The notes under the pieces are model-generated. The model saw only the letters and a program-made list of their open reading frames with translations, was not told the DNA's origin and ran no database searches. DNA of 64,000 nucleotides from Caryophanales bacterium (lineage in GTDB: Bacteria > Bacillota > Bacilli > Bacillales > Amphibacillaceae). A program made the translations under genes and the position numbers. Each line of letters opens with the position of its first letter. The first letter of the stretch is position 1. Positions 42,535-53,075 of this stretch are shown one piece after another. Location: assembly GCA_029257405.1 (NCBI GenBank), contig JARIBO010000004.1:42014-106013 (forward strand), given 5' to 3'.

Positions 42535-43500
42535 ATGTCATCTCAATGCAACAATGGATCTAATCGACATTTACAACTATTTACTTTAAATTCAAATCGA
42601 GCTTTAGCAAAAGAAATTGCTGAACATATAGGAGTCCCTCTTGGGAAATGCACAGTTTCAAAATTTAGTGATGATGAAACTCAAATTAACATTGAAGAAA
42701 GTGTGCGCGGTTGTGATGTGTATGTTGTACAATCAACTTCAAATCCAGTGAATGAAAATTTAATGGAACTTTATATTTTAATTGATGCATTGAAGCGTGC
42801 TTCAGCTGCAACAATTAATATTGTTTTGCCTTATTACGGTTACGCACGTCAAGACCGAAAAGCAAGATCACGTGAACCAATTACTGCTAAGTTAGTAGCT
42901 AACTTAATGGAGACTGCTGGAGCAGATCGAATTATTACATTAGATTTACATGCCCCACAAATTCAAGGATTCTTTGATGTACCAATCGATCACTTGCAGG
43001 CTGTACCTATTCTATCAGATTATTTTGCTAAGAAAAATCTAGAAGATCTTGTCATTGTTTCACCAGATCATGGAGGCGTAGTTCGTGCAAGAAGAATGGC
43101 GGACCGTTTGAAAGCTCCATTAGGTATTATTGATAAAAGACGTCCACGTCCTAATGTCTCAGAAGTAATGAACATTATCGGAGATGTTAAAGGGAAAACA
43201 GTTATTATTATCGATGATATTATCGATACAGCAGGAACGATTAAATTAGCAGCTGATGCATTAATTGAAAAAGGTGCAAGAGAAGTATATGCTTGTTGTA
43301 CACATCCTGTTTTATCAGGACCAGCAATCGAACGAATTGAAGAATCTCAAATAAAAGAGTTAGTTGTTACGAATACAATTGCTTTACAAGATTCACAGTT
43401 AACTGATAAGATTACACAGTTGTCAGTAGCGTCATTAATAGGTGAAGCAATTTTACGAGTTAATAGCGATAAGTCAGTTAGTAGTTTATTTGATTCATAA
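42535..43500 (+). CDS. prs: Ribose-phosphate pyrophosphokinase
   Basis: Makes PRPP from ribose-5-phosphate and ATP. It has 321 residues from ATG 42535 behind TGGAGGC. Motifs are [18 protein letters not shown], the divalent-metal [12 protein letters not shown], and the PRPP loop [12 protein letters not shown]. The product feeds purine, pyrimidine, histidine and NAD synthesis and is the ligand of PurR encoded just upstream. Confidence 0.98.
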   Translation: MSSQCNNGSNRHLQLFTLNSNRALAKEIAEHIGVPLGKCTVSKFSDDETQINIEESVRGCDVYVVQSTSNPVNENLMELYILIDALKRASAATINIVLPYYGYARQDRKARSREPITAKLVANLMETAGADRIITLDLHAPQIQGFFDVPIDHLQAVPILSDYFAKKNLEDLVIVSPDHGGVVRARRMADRLKAPLGIIDKRRPRPNVSEVMNIIGDVKGKTVIIIDDIIDTAGTIKLAADALIEKGAREVYACCTHPVLSGPAIERIEESQIKELVVTNTIALQDSQLTDKITQLSVASLIGEAILRVNSDKSVSSLFDS

Positions 43501-43556
43501 AATAGTTCGGTGAAACGAACAAAAAATTATATCTATATTAGATGGAGGAAATTATA

Positions 43557-44198
43557 ATGGCAATTAAGTTAAAAGCAGAAAAAAGACATGATTTAAAAAC
43601 ATCAGCAACAAAAAGTATTAGAGGAAGAGGATTTATCCCTTCGGTTATTTACGGTCAAGGTACAGAGCCATCAACAATAGCAGTAGAAAGCATTGAATTA
43701 CTTAAAACTGTTCGTGATGAAGGGCGAAACGCGATTATAACATTGGATGTTGAAGGTGAAGATGTAGATGTTATGTTACATGAATACCAAACAGATCCTG
43801 TAACAAGTGATGTTACACATATCGACTTCTATGTTGTTAACTTGACAGAATCAATGGATGTAAATGTTGCAGTTCATCTTGAAGGTGAAGCATTAGGTTC
43901 TAAAGAGGGTGGAATTGTTCAGCAGCCATCTTATGAATTAGAAGTACGTGCAATGCCGCGTGATATTCCAGAAGAAATAGTTGTAAATATTTCTGAATTA
44001 GATATTGGCGATAGTATTTCAGTAAGTGATTTACCTGTTTCAGATAAGTATGAAATCTTAGATGATCAAGAAGCGACAATCGTTACAGTCTTACCTCCAG
44101 AAGAAGAGGAAGAAGAATCAACTGAAGAAGTTGATTTAAGTGTCGAGCCTGAATTAGTTGGCGGAGACAAAGAAGACGAAGAAGAAGAAGAAGACTAA
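43557..44198 (+). CDS. ctc: Ribosomal protein bL25 / general stress protein Ctc
   Basis: Binds 5S rRNA. It has 213 residues from ATG 43557 behind GGAGGAA. The N-terminal L25 domain (LKAEKRHDLKTSATKSIRGRGFIPSVIYG) is followed by the TL5-type beta domain and a strongly acidic tail (EEEEEESTEEVDLSVEP). In B. subtilis ctc is transcribed by SigB; I see no SigB promoter here. A small hairpin GTTCG/CGAAC lies at 43505-43519 upstream. Confidence 0.95.
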   Translation: MAIKLKAEKRHDLKTSATKSIRGRGFIPSVIYGQGTEPSTIAVESIELLKTVRDEGRNAIITLDVEGEDVDVMLHEYQTDPVTSDVTHIDFYVVNLTESMDVNVAVHLEGEALGSKEGGIVQQPSYELEVRAMPRDIPEEIVVNISELDIGDSISVSDLPVSDKYEILDDQEATIVTVLPPEEEEEESTEEVDLSVEPELVGGDKEDEEEEED

Positions 44199-44218
44199 AT
44201 TAAAATATAAATAATTAA

Positions 44219-44262
44219 CCCTCTAAGTAAGAGCTCGTCTCTTATTTGGAGGGATTCTTGTA
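44219..44262 (+). terminator. Hairpin terminator after ctc
   Basis: Arms CCCTCTAAGTAAGAG and CTCTTATTTGGAGGG (with G-T pairs) around CTCGT, then ATTCTTGTATTT. Confidence 0.75.
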
Positions 44263-44297
44263 TTTAATCTTATAATAATTAATAAAGGAAGAATATA

Positions 44298-44855
44298 ATG
44301 AAGGTAATAGTGGGGTTAGGTAACCCTGGAAAAAAATACGAAAAAACACGACATAATGCAGGTTTTTTTGTCATCGATGAATTGTTAAAACGTCATGCTA
44401 TCAAATTAGATAAACATAAATTTAAAGCAGATTATGCAATTGAATTTATTAAGGGTGAAAAAGTAATGTTTGTAAAGCCTCAAACTTATATGAATTTATC
44501 GGGGCAAGCTCTTAAGCCTTTGATGGATTATTATAATGCTTCACTGGAAGATTTATTAGTTGTTTATGATGATTTAGACTTGCCTACTGGAAAAATACGA
44601 CTTAGAAAAACAGGCAGTCATGGCGGCCACAACGGAATTCGATCATTAATCGATCATTTGGGTACTAAAGAATTTAATCGCATACGAGTAGGGATTGGTA
44701 GACCCACAAACGCAATGGCAATTGTTGATTATGTTCTTCGCCCGTTTTCAAAAGAACAGAGTGAAGATATTGCACATAGTGTTTTAACTTCGAGTGATGC
44801 ATGTGAAAATTGGTTAGAAGAATCATTTTTAGCCACAATGAATAAATTTAATTAA
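44298..44855 (+). CDS. pth: Peptidyl-tRNA hydrolase
   Basis: Recycles peptidyl-tRNA. It has 185 residues. Motifs are VGLGNPGKKYEKTRHNAGF with the catalytic histidine, KPQTYMNLSGQA, VYDDLDLPTGKIRLR and GSHGGHNGIRSLIDHLGT. This is spoVC in B. subtilis. The next Bacillus gene, yabK (fin), is missing; mfd follows. Confidence 0.97.
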   Translation: MKVIVGLGNPGKKYEKTRHNAGFFVIDELLKRHAIKLDKHKFKADYAIEFIKGEKVMFVKPQTYMNLSGQALKPLMDYYNASLEDLLVVYDDLDLPTGKIRLRKTGSHGGHNGIRSLIDHLGTKEFNRIRVGIGRPTNAMAIVDYVLRPFSKEQSEDIAHSVLTSSDACENWLEESFLATMNKFN

Positions 44856-44870
44856 ATATGAGTAAGGGAT

Positions 44871-44896
44871 GCTTTGGTAAAGAACCAAAGCTTTTT
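44871..44896 (+). terminator. Terminator between pth and mfd
   Basis: Arms GCTTTGG and CCAAAGC around TAAAGAA, followed by T5. Confidence 0.8.
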
Positions 44897-44933
44897 GGCT
44901 TATCTATAACTTTAAATGGAGGAGGTTTTGACG

Positions 44934-47900
44934 ATGGAAGGTATCTATAATTATTTAAAAGAAGATACGAATATAAAAAGTGTAACAAGTGGGTTAAATG
45001 AAAATTATAAAGAGCAACTTGTTGCAGGATTAACCGGCCCATCACGAAGTTTATTTACTTCAGTTATCCAGAAAAAAACAAATAGACAAATCTTAATTGT
45101 CACTAATCAATTAAACCAAGCACAACAGTTATATGATGATTTAATCGCATCAGCAAATGAAGAGCACATTTATTTATATCCAGTCAATGAACTCATTACT
45201 TCAGAAATAGCTACTGCTAGTCCAGAAATGCGGAGTGAGCGCATGACAACCTTGTCTGCTATTTTAAATGGAGATGCAAAAATAATTATTACTCCAATAG
45301 CAGGATTAAAAAGAATATTACCTCCTAAAGAAATGTGGGAAAAATACCAATTAACATTTGAAGAAAATAGTTCGATTGATTTAGATGTTTATTTACAATT
45401 CTTTATTAATATGGGATATAAACGTGTGCAAATGGTAACTACACCAGGTGAATTTAGTGTACGAGGTGGTATTATTGATGTGTATCCAATGACTGAAAAA
45501 TATCCTGTGAGAGTTGAACTTTTTGATGATGAAGTAGACTCAATCCGTTATTTTAATGCAGATACACAAAGATCGCTTGAACAAGTGAAAAGTATAATTA
45601 TTAATCCGGCTGAAGAAATATTATTAACGAAAGAAAATTTAATGAGCGCTGGAGAAAAGCTAGAAAAATTACTAAGTGATACAATTACTTCACTTAAAAC
45701 AAAATCTTCTAAAGAAAAACTAATTGAATCTATGACTTATGATATAGAACGTCTTAAAGCAGGAGAGAATTTTCCAGAGACGTCTATTTATAATGCTTAT
45801 TTTTATGATAAACCCGCAAGCTTACTAGATTATTTAGCACAAGATGCCATTCTTGTTTTAGATGAAATGAGTCGAATCCAAGAATCAGCTAATCAATTAG
45901 ATTTAGAAGAAGCTAATTGGTATAATCATTCACTTGAAATGAATTTTTTAATGAAAAACATGACTTTTTCTTATGATTTTTCAACGATTAGAAAACATAT
46001 GTCCCACCAGCAAATATACTTATCTGTATTTATGCGTCATATAGCTAATACGAAACCAGAACAAATTATTAATGTATCGACTCGAACGATGCAAGAATTC
46101 CACGGACAGATGCCTTTACTTAAAGGAGAATTAGATCGGTGGAGCAAGGCGGAATATTCAGTCATTATCCTTGTACCTAATAGTGAACGAGCCAACAAAG
46201 TACAGTCAATTTTAAGAGATTATGAAATTGAATTACCAATTGCCAAGAAACTAGAATTACCTTTAAATAAACAAGTCATTAGTCTAGGTAATATGAGTAA
46301 GGGAATCGAACTCCCAACATCTAAGTTAGCTATTATTACAGAGAGTGAATTATTTAAAAAGAAAAAAAGACAAGTTAGAAAGCAACATAATATCACAAAT
46401 GCTGAAAGAATTAAAAATTATCAAGAACTTAACATTGGTGATTACGTTGTTCACCGGAATCATGGAGTTGGAAGGTATGTGGGTATTGAAACATTAGTCG
46501 TGAAAGACAATCACAAAGATTATATGCTCATTCAATATTCTGGAGATGATCGCCTTTATGTACCAATTGATCAAATTGATTTAGTCCAAAAATTCGTAGG
46601 GTCTGAAGGCAAACAACCAAAACTTTACAAATTAGGTGGAACTGAGTGGACTAAAGTAAAGAATAAAGTTCAAACATCGGTAGAAGATATTGCTGATGAC
46701 TTAATTGAATTGTACGCTGAAAGACAAGCTCAAAAAGGATTTGCATTTGATGAAGACTCTGAATTACAAACAGATTTTGAGGCTTCATTTGCTTATGTAG
46801 AAACACCTGATCAACTTACAAGTATAGAAGAAATAAAAACAGATATGGAAAAAGAGCGACCAATGGATCGTTTACTTTGTGGAGATGTTGGTTATGGAAA
46901 AACAGAAGTGGCAATTCGTGCGGCATTTAAAGCAATATCAGAAGGAAAACAAGTCGCATTGCTCGTACCAACAACGATTCTTGCACAACAACATTACCAA
47001 ACAATTGTCGAACGTTTTCAAGATTATCCAATAGAAATCGGTTTGTTAAGCCGTTTTCGTACAAAAAAACAACAAACTGAAACAATCGCTAAGCTTAAAA
47101 CAGGCCGAGTAGATATTGTAATTGGAACTCATCGCTTACTTTCTAAAGATATAATCTATAAAGATTTAGGTTTGCTCATAGTTGATGAAGAACAACGTTT
47201 TGGAGTAAAACATAAAGAAAAAATCAAAGAAATAAAAACGAATGTTGATGTATTAACTTTAACTGCAACACCAATACCACGAACATTGCATATGTCAATG
47301 TTAGGTATTAGAGATTTATCAATTATAGAGACACCTCCAGAAAATAGATTTCCTGTTCAAACGTATGTTTTAGAAAGAAATCCTATGTTTATTAAAGAAG
47401 CTATAGAGCGTGAAATAGCAAGAGGCGGTCAAGTATTTTTACTATATAACCGGATTGAAAATATTGAAAAAATTGCCCAAGAAATAAACGAATTAGTCGA
47501 TGGAGTCCGTATTGCAATTGCTCACGGAAGAATGAATGAAACGGAACTTGAAAATATTATGTTTGGATTTTTAGAAGGCGAATATGATGTGTTAGTAAGT
47601 ACGACAATTATTGAAACAGGAGTTGACATACCTAATGTAAATACGTTGATCGTTTATGACGCTGATCGAATGGGATTAAGTCAGCTTTATCAATTAAGAG
47701 GGCGAGTCGGTCGTTCTAACCGTGTTGCTTATGCTTATTTTACGTATCAAAAAGACAAAGTTTTAAACGAAGTTGCTGAAAAACGACTTCAAGCAATTAA
47801 AGAGTTTACTGAACTTGGTTCTGGATTTAAAATTGCGATGCGTGATTTATCGATTCGAGGAGCTGGGAATTTATTAGGTGCTGCTCAACATGGGTTTATT

Positions 47901-48482
47901 GACTCAGTTGGATTTGATTTATATTCACAAATGCTTAAAGAAGCAATTGATGCTAGGAAGTTAGGAAGAGAAATTGAACCTGTAGAGCCATTTAATCCGG
48001 AACTTGGTTTAATTGTCGATGCTTATATACCAGACTCATATATTGAAGATGAACAGCAAAAAATAGATATGTATAAACGTTTTCAAACACTAAGTTCCAA
48101 TGAGGATGTAACAGATCTACAAGATGAATTGATGGATCGTTTTGGTAATTATCCAGATGAAGTAGAATTCTTGATCTTAGTTTCAAAATTAAAAATGCTA
48201 GCTAAAAAAGAACGTATTGAATTGGTCAGTGAAACAAAAAAAGAAATTGAATTACTTGTAACAAAAGAAAGAAGCCAAGATATTGATGGGACTAAATTAT
48301 TTGAACTTGCTAACGAATACGGGCGTTCTGTTCGTTTAGGAACAGCAAATAATCAATTGAAAATTATTTTTGCGTTTAATAATAAAGAAACAAAAACGGC
48401 ACGTTATGAAAAAATCATTAAATTTATTGAAGAGATGACACATATCAACCGAGTAGAAGAAGTTGAAACGTCTAACACTTAA
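44934..48482 (+). CDS. mfd: Transcription-repair coupling factor
   Basis: Removes RNA polymerase stalled at DNA lesions and recruits UvrA. It has 1182 residues from ATG 44934; the ATG at 44916 is part of the GGAGGAGG ribosome binding site region. In order: UvrB-homology module (N-terminal 350 residues, [19 protein letters not shown]), RNA polymerase interaction domain ([22 protein letters not shown]), RecG-like helicase motifs ([50 protein letters not shown]), and the C-terminal UvrA-binding domain. Confidence 0.97.
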   Translation: MEGIYNYLKEDTNIKSVTSGLNENYKEQLVAGLTGPSRSLFTSVIQKKTNRQILIVTNQLNQAQQLYDDLIASANEEHIYLYPVNELITSEIATASPEMRSERMTTLSAILNGDAKIIITPIAGLKRILPPKEMWEKYQLTFEENSSIDLDVYLQFFINMGYKRVQMVTTPGEFSVRGGIIDVYPMTEKYPVRVELFDDEVDSIRYFNADTQRSLEQVKSIIINPAEEILLTKENLMSAGEKLEKLLSDTITSLKTKSSKEKLIESMTYDIERLKAGENFPETSIYNAYFYDKPASLLDYLAQDAILVLDEMSRIQESANQLDLEEANWYNHSLEMNFLMKNMTFSYDFSTIRKHMSHQQIYLSVFMRHIANTKPEQIINVSTRTMQEFHGQMPLLKGELDRWSKAEYSVIILVPNSERANKVQSILRDYEIELPIAKKLELPLNKQVISLGNMSKGIELPTSKLAIITESELFKKKKRQVRKQHNITNAERIKNYQELNIGDYVVHRNHGVGRYVGIETLVVKDNHKDYMLIQYSGDDRLYVPIDQIDLVQKFVGSEGKQPKLYKLGGTEWTKVKNKVQTSVEDIADDLIELYAERQAQKGFAFDEDSELQTDFEASFAYVETPDQLTSIEEIKTDMEKERPMDRLLCGDVGYGKTEVAIRAAFKAISEGKQVALLVPTTILAQQHYQTIVERFQDYPIEIGLLSRFRTKKQQTETIAKLKTGRVDIVIGTHRLLSKDIIYKDLGLLIVDEEQRFGVKHKEKIKEIKTNVDVLTLTATPIPRTLHMSMLGIRDLSIIETPPENRFPVQTYVLERNPMFIKEAIEREIARGGQVFLLYNRIENIEKIAQEINELVDGVRIAIAHGRMNETELENIMFGFLEGEYDVLVSTTIIETGVDIPNVNTLIVYDADRMGLSQLYQLRGRVGRSNRVAYAYFTYQKDKVLNEVAEKRLQAIKEFTELGSGFKIAMRDLSIRGAGNLLGAAQHGFIDSVGFDLYSQMLKEAIDARKLGREIEPVEPFNPELGLIVDAYIPDSYIEDEQQKIDMYKRFQTLSSNEDVTDLQDELMDRFGNYPDEVEFLILVSKLKMLAKKERIELVSETKKEIELLVTKERSQDIDGTKLFELANEYGRSVRLGTANNQLKIIFAFNNKETKTARYEKIIKFIEEMTHINRVEEVETSNT

Positions 48483-48505
48483 AGATGAAGTTGTGAGGTG
48501 AATGA

Positions 48506-50083
48506 ATGGTAAAAGATAATCATCTTTTTAGAGGAGCACTTATATTAATGATTGCTGGTATGTTAAGTAAAGTCTTGAGTGCTCTTTACCGCATTCCTCT
48601 TCAAAACTTAACAGGTGATTTTGGTTATTATATTTATCAACAAATGTATCCATTTATAGGCATATTAATGATGTTATCTTTATATGGGTTTCCTGCAGCA
48701 GTTTCAAAACTTGCAGTAGAACAAAAAGCAGTAAAGGAATCATTAACTTTTATCAATTTTACACGTCCAATTTTAGTTATTTTATTTAGCTTTAGCTTGA
48801 TTTTAGCTAGTAGTATGTTTATTTTTGCACCTGATTTAGCAAAGTTAGTTGGCGATATGAACTTAACGTCTAGTTATCAATTAATGAGTTTGGGATTTTT
48901 ATTAATCCCACTTGTATCTTTTTACCGGGGTTACTTTCAAGGGATAGGTGATATGCGCCCTACTGCCTATTCTCAACTTTTTGATCAATTATTTAGAGTC
49001 TCAATCATAATTATAACGGCAATTTTAATTAGTAAAGAAATATTTAATATATATAGTATCGGGACTTGGGCCGTTTATGCTACGCTTATTGGAGGCGTTA
49101 TTAGTACATTTACTTTATATGTGTTTAAATTTAAAGAGACTAAAAAAAATAAGTCTATCGTTAAAAGCAAGGTGCCATGGCGTTATTTTATAAATGTACT
49201 CTTTATGTTTGGCATTATAGCTGCTTTAAACCACATGATATTACTGTTACTACAATTTGCTGATGTGTTCACACTTGTACCAGAACTAATAAATTATGGA
49301 TATAACGAAAAGGAAGCAATGGAAATGAAAGGAGTATTTGACCGAGGTCAGCCGCTGATTCAATTTGGTGCAGTACTTGGTTCATCATTTGCATTAGCTT
49401 TAGTTCCAGAAATCGCAAGAAAAAAAGAAGCAACTGAAGTTATCAAAGATACATTAACTTTTAGTTTTTATTTAGCTGCAGGTGCAACACTGGGACTTAT
49501 TATTATTTTGCCAGAAGTTAATTTATTACTTTTTAAAAATACATATGGTACTTTTAGCTTACAAATATTAATGCTAGCTATCTTGTTAGGTTCAATAGCA
49601 GTAACTTCAAATGCGATTTTGCAAAGTTATGGATATTTTAAACAAGTAACATTATTAATTATCAGTATGTTTATTATAAAGTATCTATTAAATTATCTAC
49701 TTGTTTCTAAACTAGGGATTCTGGGTAGTTCGTTTGCAACAATTATCAGTTTATTATTTTTATGTGTACTAAGTTTACGCATCTTAAAAGATGAACTAAC
49801 AAATTTATCTTTTTTTACAATGATTAATTGGCGAGCGTTTATTTTGGCAAATATAGGCATGGCAAGCGGTTTACTTATCTTAAAATATTTATTTGGAGAT
49901 CTTTTTTTAACATCCAGATTATTGTTGTTTGTTTATATTGCTGCAATTGTTGCTATAGGTGCTATGATATATTTATTTTTCTTCCTTCGATATAACGCTT
50001 TATCTAAACGACAATTAAGTGCCTTACCATTTATTCAGATTATTTTAAAGTTAGAAAAAATATCAAAAGTTAAGAGCAGGTGA
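48506..50083 (+). CDS. yabM: MOP-superfamily flippase YabM (SpoVB/MurJ-like)
   Basis: A 525-residue membrane protein with about 14 helices. The N-terminus FRGALILMIAGMLSKVLSALYRIPLQNLTG is typical of the SpoVB/Wzx/MurJ group of lipid-linked sugar exporters. It probably flips a wall or polysaccharide precursor. It follows mfd by 23 bases, directly where spoVT should intervene in B. subtilis, and overlaps by no base the preferred start of yabN (50089). Confidence 0.9.
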   Translation: MVKDNHLFRGALILMIAGMLSKVLSALYRIPLQNLTGDFGYYIYQQMYPFIGILMMLSLYGFPAAVSKLAVEQKAVKESLTFINFTRPILVILFSFSLILASSMFIFAPDLAKLVGDMNLTSSYQLMSLGFLLIPLVSFYRGYFQGIGDMRPTAYSQLFDQLFRVSIIIITAILISKEIFNIYSIGTWAVYATLIGGVISTFTLYVFKFKETKKNKSIVKSKVPWRYFINVLFMFGIIAALNHMILLLLQFADVFTLVPELINYGYNEKEAMEMKGVFDRGQPLIQFGAVLGSSFALALVPEIARKKEATEVIKDTLTFSFYLAAGATLGLIIILPEVNLLLFKNTYGTFSLQILMLAILLGSIAVTSNAILQSYGYFKQVTLLIISMFIIKYLLNYLLVSKLGILGSSFATIISLLFLCVLSLRILKDELTNLSFFTMINWRAFILANIGMASGLLILKYLFGDLFLTSRLLLFVYIAAIVAIGAMIYLFFFLRYNALSKRQLSALPFIQIILKLEKISKVKSR

Positions 50084-50088
50084 AGTTG

Positions 50089-51531
50089 ATGAGTATTAAA
50101 ATAATTGGCCTCGGGGCAGGAGATATTAATCAATTACCCTTAGGTATATATAGATATTTATTAAATACAAAAAAGGAAATATATAGCCGAACAAATGAAC
50201 ATCCGGTTATTAAAGAATTAATGGATGAAGATGTTCAATTTTCTTCATTTGATAATTATTATACAGAACAAGAAGAGTTTGTTGATGTCTATGCCAGCAT
50301 AGCTGACAAATTAATAGAAAAAGCAAAAAAAAATGACATCATTTATGTTGTACCAGGTCATCCTTTAGTTGCCGAGCAAACGGTACAAACATTACTAAAC
50401 CAAACAGACATTTCAGTGGAAATAAAAGGTGGAAAAAGCTTTTTAGATGATCTTTTTACAACGTTAAAAATAGATCCAATAGATGGATTTCAACTTGTTG
50501 ATGGTACAAAGTTTTCAAGAGACACATTGAATTATCATCAGCATATTATATTTGCTCAAGTGTATGATACTTATATCGCTTCAGAAGTAAAATTAGCATT
50601 ATTAGAAGATTTAGATCCAGAATACGAAGTGGTCATAGTAAAATCTGTGGGAAGTGAGAATGAAGAAATTAGAAGAGTTCCTTTATACAAATTAGATCAC
50701 CAATTGGAATTAGATAATTTAATGTCGGTTTACGTTCCACCAACGACTGAACACTTGCGTCACACATTTACTGATTTAAAACAAACAATTGCAACATTAC
50801 GTGGACCAAATGGTTGTGAATGGGATAAAAAACAAACGCATTCATCACTTCGTAAATATTTACTTGAAGAATCATATGAATTGATTCAAGCGATAAATAA
50901 TCAGGATGATGAAAATATTATAGAAGAACTCGGTGATGTTCTTTTACAAGTCATGTTACATAGCCAAATTGGGGCTGACGAAGGTTATTTCACAATTGAT
51001 GATGTAATTAAACGAGTCAATGACAAAATGATTCGCAGACATCCGCATGTATTTGATGAAACAGTAGTTAATTCTGTTGAAGAAATTAATGCAAACTGGG
51101 AAGCAATAAAAGCAAAAGAAGTGGGACGCAAAAAAGAAAAATCTATATTGGATAATATTTTAACGAGTCTTCCTGCCTTACAACAAACTTCAGAAATTAT
51201 TAATAAAGTTAAAAGAAACGGTTTTGACTGGACTGATATAAGTGACTTATGGGATAAGTTAGATGAGGAATTAAGTGAATTTAAAGAGGCAATTAATAAT
51301 CAGGATAAAAAAGAAATGGAATTAGAATTTGGAGATGTTTTATTTGTTATGTCAGATTTAGCAAACCATTATAAAATAGTGCCAGAACTTGCATTAATGC
51401 GCGTAAATGATAAATTTACTTCACGTTTTAAAGCAGTTGAAGAAGGAGCAGAATCTTTAGATAAAGAAGTACTGGATTTAACTGATGCTGAAAAAGAATT
51501 GTTTTGGGAAAAAGCAAAAGAAAAGGAATGA
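50089..51531 (+). CDS. yabN: YabN: tetrapyrrole methylase-like plus MazG nucleotide pyrophosphohydrolase
   Basis: A two-domain protein of 480 residues. Residues 1-215 resemble the SAM-dependent tetrapyrrole methylases (IIGLGAGDINQLPLGIYRYLL, VVPGHPLVAEQTVQ). Residues from 225 are MazG with two copies of the EExxE/ExxD pattern (LRGPNGCEWDKKQTHSSLRKYLLEESYELIQA, EELGDVLLQVMLHSQI; later ELEFGDVLFVMSDLANHY). The MazG part hydrolyses nucleoside triphosphates. The preferred start is ATG 50089, behind AGGTGA; GTG 50080 overlaps yabM. Confidence 0.92.
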   Translation: MSIKIIGLGAGDINQLPLGIYRYLLNTKKEIYSRTNEHPVIKELMDEDVQFSSFDNYYTEQEEFVDVYASIADKLIEKAKKNDIIYVVPGHPLVAEQTVQTLLNQTDISVEIKGGKSFLDDLFTTLKIDPIDGFQLVDGTKFSRDTLNYHQHIIFAQVYDTYIASEVKLALLEDLDPEYEVVIVKSVGSENEEIRRVPLYKLDHQLELDNLMSVYVPPTTEHLRHTFTDLKQTIATLRGPNGCEWDKKQTHSSLRKYLLEESYELIQAINNQDDENIIEELGDVLLQVMLHSQIGADEGYFTIDDVIKRVNDKMIRRHPHVFDETVVNSVEEINANWEAIKAKEVGRKKEKSILDNILTSLPALQQTSEIINKVKRNGFDWTDISDLWDKLDEELSEFKEAINNQDKKEMELEFGDVLFVMSDLANHYKIVPELALMRVNDKFTSRFKAVEEGAESLDKEVLDLTDAEKELFWEKAKEKE

Positions 51532-51535
51532 TAAA

Positions 51536-51793
51536 ATGCGTTTAGATAAGTATTTGAAAGTCTCTAGATTAATTAAAAGACGTCCATTAGCTAAACAAGT
51601 AGCCGACCAAGGAAGAATTAAAATAAATGATATGCAAGCAAAGGCTTCAACGAATGTTGAAGTAAATGATATTGTTGAGATTACGTTTGGCCAAACGTTA
51701 TTAACAATAGAAGTGAAAGAATTAAAAGAACATGTTAAAAAAGATGAAGCGGTGGATTTATACAAAATAATTCAAGAAGAAAAAATTGAATAA
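51536..51793 (+). CDS. rqcP: Ribosome quality-control S4-domain protein RqcP
   Basis: An 85-residue S4-domain protein (YabO/Hsp15-like) that helps RqcH add alanine tails on stalled large subunits. The S4 motif is MRLDKYLKVSRLIKRRPLAKQVADQGRIKIN. ATG 51536 follows AAAAGGA inside the end of yabN. In B. subtilis yabP and yabQ come next; here they are missing and divIC follows. Confidence 0.94.
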   Translation: MRLDKYLKVSRLIKRRPLAKQVADQGRIKINDMQAKASTNVEVNDIVEITFGQTLLTIEVKELKEHVKKDEAVDLYKIIQEEKIE

Positions 51794-51889
51794 ATTACTT
51801 TAAAAAGATTACCATATATTATGAATATATAGTATACTAATAGCATATAGCAGTTTATTCAAGGGAAATTTCCAAAGGAGGACTAGTAC

Positions 51890-52255
51890 GTGAATAAAAC
51901 AAACGATACAGTTGCGCGAATAAAATCGGATTATATGAAAGAATATGAAGCTCAATTAAGACAAGAAAAACGAAGACAAAAAAGAATTAAAAGACGTATC
52001 GTAGCTTCTGTTTTATTTGTCGTATTAATCCTCGGGAGTTTATCATTTCATCACTTTAAACAACGTTCCTTGCAAGCTGAAATTAAAGAAGAAACGAATG
52101 AATTGCAAGCAGAAATGGTAAGGCTAGAAAAAGAAGAGAAAAACTTACAAGAAGAGATTGCATTATTACATGATGAGGATTATATATTAGAACTTGCTCG
52201 AACAGATTATTTTTTATCTAAAAAAGGTGAATTAATCTTTATAACTAATGACTAA
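51890..52255 (+). CDS. divIC: Septum formation initiator DivIC
   Basis: A 121-residue bitopic membrane protein of the divisome, partner of DivIB and FtsL. A basic cytoplasmic stretch (RQEKRRQKRIKRR) precedes one transmembrane helix (IVASVLFVVLILGSLSF). A leucine-zipper-like coiled coil (QAEIKEETNELQAEMVRLEKEEKN) and the C-terminal YILELARTDYFLSKKGELIF are typical. It starts with GTG behind AAAGGAGGAC. A possible promoter ends at TATACT 51833-51838. Confidence 0.95.
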   Translation: MNKTNDTVARIKSDYMKEYEAQLRQEKRRQKRIKRRIVASVLFVVLILGSLSFHHFKQRSLQAEIKEETNELQAEMVRLEKEEKNLQEEIALLHDEDYILELARTDYFLSKKGELIFITND

Positions 52256-52280
52256 ACTATAAAGAATCAAATCAATCATA

Positions 52281-52310
52281 TTGACATTAGTAGAAACTAT
52301 TAGCTATAAT
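52281..52310 (+). promoter_or_regulatory. Promoter of yabR
   Basis: TTGACA (52281-52286), 18-base spacer, TATAAT (52305-52310). Confidence 0.8.
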
Positions 52311-52354
52311 GATATATAAAATAACTATACATTCCAAGGAGGAGCATTTTCTTT

Positions 52355-52738
52355 ATGTCAATTGAAGTAGGTAGTAAGATAGAGGGTAAAGTTACAGGGA
52401 TTACAAATTTTGGTGCTTTTGTGGAGTTAGAAAAAAACAAGACTGGTCTTGTTCATATTAGTGAAGTTGCAGATAGCTATGTTAAAGACATTAATGAACA
52501 CTTAAAAGTTGGAGAAACAGTAACTGTAAAAGTGATTAATGTTGAAAAAGACGGAAAAATTGGTTTATCAATCAAAAAAGCAATCGAAAAACCAGTTCGT
52601 CGAAAAAACCCACGTGAACGTACAGAAAACTTTGAATCAAAAATAAATGATTTTCTAAAAGATTCTGAAGACCGTTTAGCTTCATTAAAGAAACAAACTG
52701 AAACAAAGCGCGGTGGACGCGGAGCTAAAAGAGGTTAA
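52355..52738 (+). CDS. yabR: S1-domain RNA-binding protein YabR
   Basis: A 127-residue protein with one S1 OB-fold at residues 5-73 (GSKIEGKVTGITNFGAFVELE, GLVHISEVADSYVKDI, VKVINVEKDGKIGLSIK). The C-terminal third is basic and ends in RGGRGAKRG. It resembles general stress protein 13. RBS is CAAGGAGGAGC. In B. subtilis tRNA genes and spoIIE follow. Confidence 0.93.
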   Translation: MSIEVGSKIEGKVTGITNFGAFVELEKNKTGLVHISEVADSYVKDINEHLKVGETVTVKVINVEKDGKIGLSIKKAIEKPVRRKNPRERTENFESKINDFLKDSEDRLASLKKQTETKRGGRGAKRG

Positions 52739-52804
52739 TAAATTTAACATAACTTCTAAAAGATTCAATAATTGTTTTTCCTAGTAATTTCTATAAATAG
52801 ACTC

Positions 52805-52834
52805 TTGACATGATTATGTTCTTAAATAGATAAT
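52805..52834 (+). promoter_or_regulatory. Possible orphan promoter upstream of a long palindrome
   Basis: TTGACA (52805-52810), 18-base spacer, GATAAT (52829-52834), 13 bases before an exact palindrome. No reading frame follows. Confidence 0.5.
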
Positions 52835-52847
52835 TACTTACGAATTA

Positions 52848-52904
52848 GAGAACCCTTGTGTAATTAATGCTTCAAGCATTAATTACACAAGGGTTCTCGT
52901 ATTT
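52848..52904 (+). terminator. Exact 51-base palindrome with T run, terminator or short RNA
   Basis: The 25-base arm beginning GAGAACCCTTGTGTAATTAA is repeated exactly as its reverse complement around one C (52848-52898). GTATTTTT follows. It can end yabR transcription, but lies 110 bases after the yabR stop and directly behind the promoter-like sequence at 52805. Confidence 0.75.
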
Positions 52905-52908
52905 TTAT

Positions 52909-52951
52909 AAAAAAAGCACTTAAACTCATAATGAGCTTAAGTGCTTTTTAA
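52909..52951 (-). terminator. Terminator of tRNA-Met
   Basis: On the minus strand arms AAAAGCACTTAA and TTAAGTGCTTTT with a loop of about a dozen bases, followed by a T run. Confidence 0.85.
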
Positions 52952-52954
52952 AAA

Positions 52955-53028
52955 TAGCGGCAGAGGGAATTGAACCCACGACCTTTCGGGTATGAACCGA
53001 ATGCTCTAGCCAGCTGAGCTACACCGCC
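52955..53028 (-). tRNA. tRNA-Met(CAU), elongator type
   Basis: Minus strand. It begins GGCGGTGTAGCTCAGCTGG and ends TGCCGCT-A. The anticodon loop is TTCATAC. The G1-U72 pair, as in the B. subtilis elongator tRNA-Met, rules out the initiator type. CCA is not encoded. In B. subtilis tRNA genes sit at this place but read in the forward direction. Confidence 0.95.
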
Positions 53029-53046
53029 AAATCAGTACAATTCAAC

Positions 53047-53075
53047 ATATTACACGAAAATATAGTTTGAGTCAA
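53047..53075 (-). promoter_or_regulatory. Promoter of tRNA-Met
   Basis: On the minus strand TTGACT (53070-53075), 17-base spacer, TAATAT (53047-53052), 18 bases before the tRNA. Confidence 0.8.
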
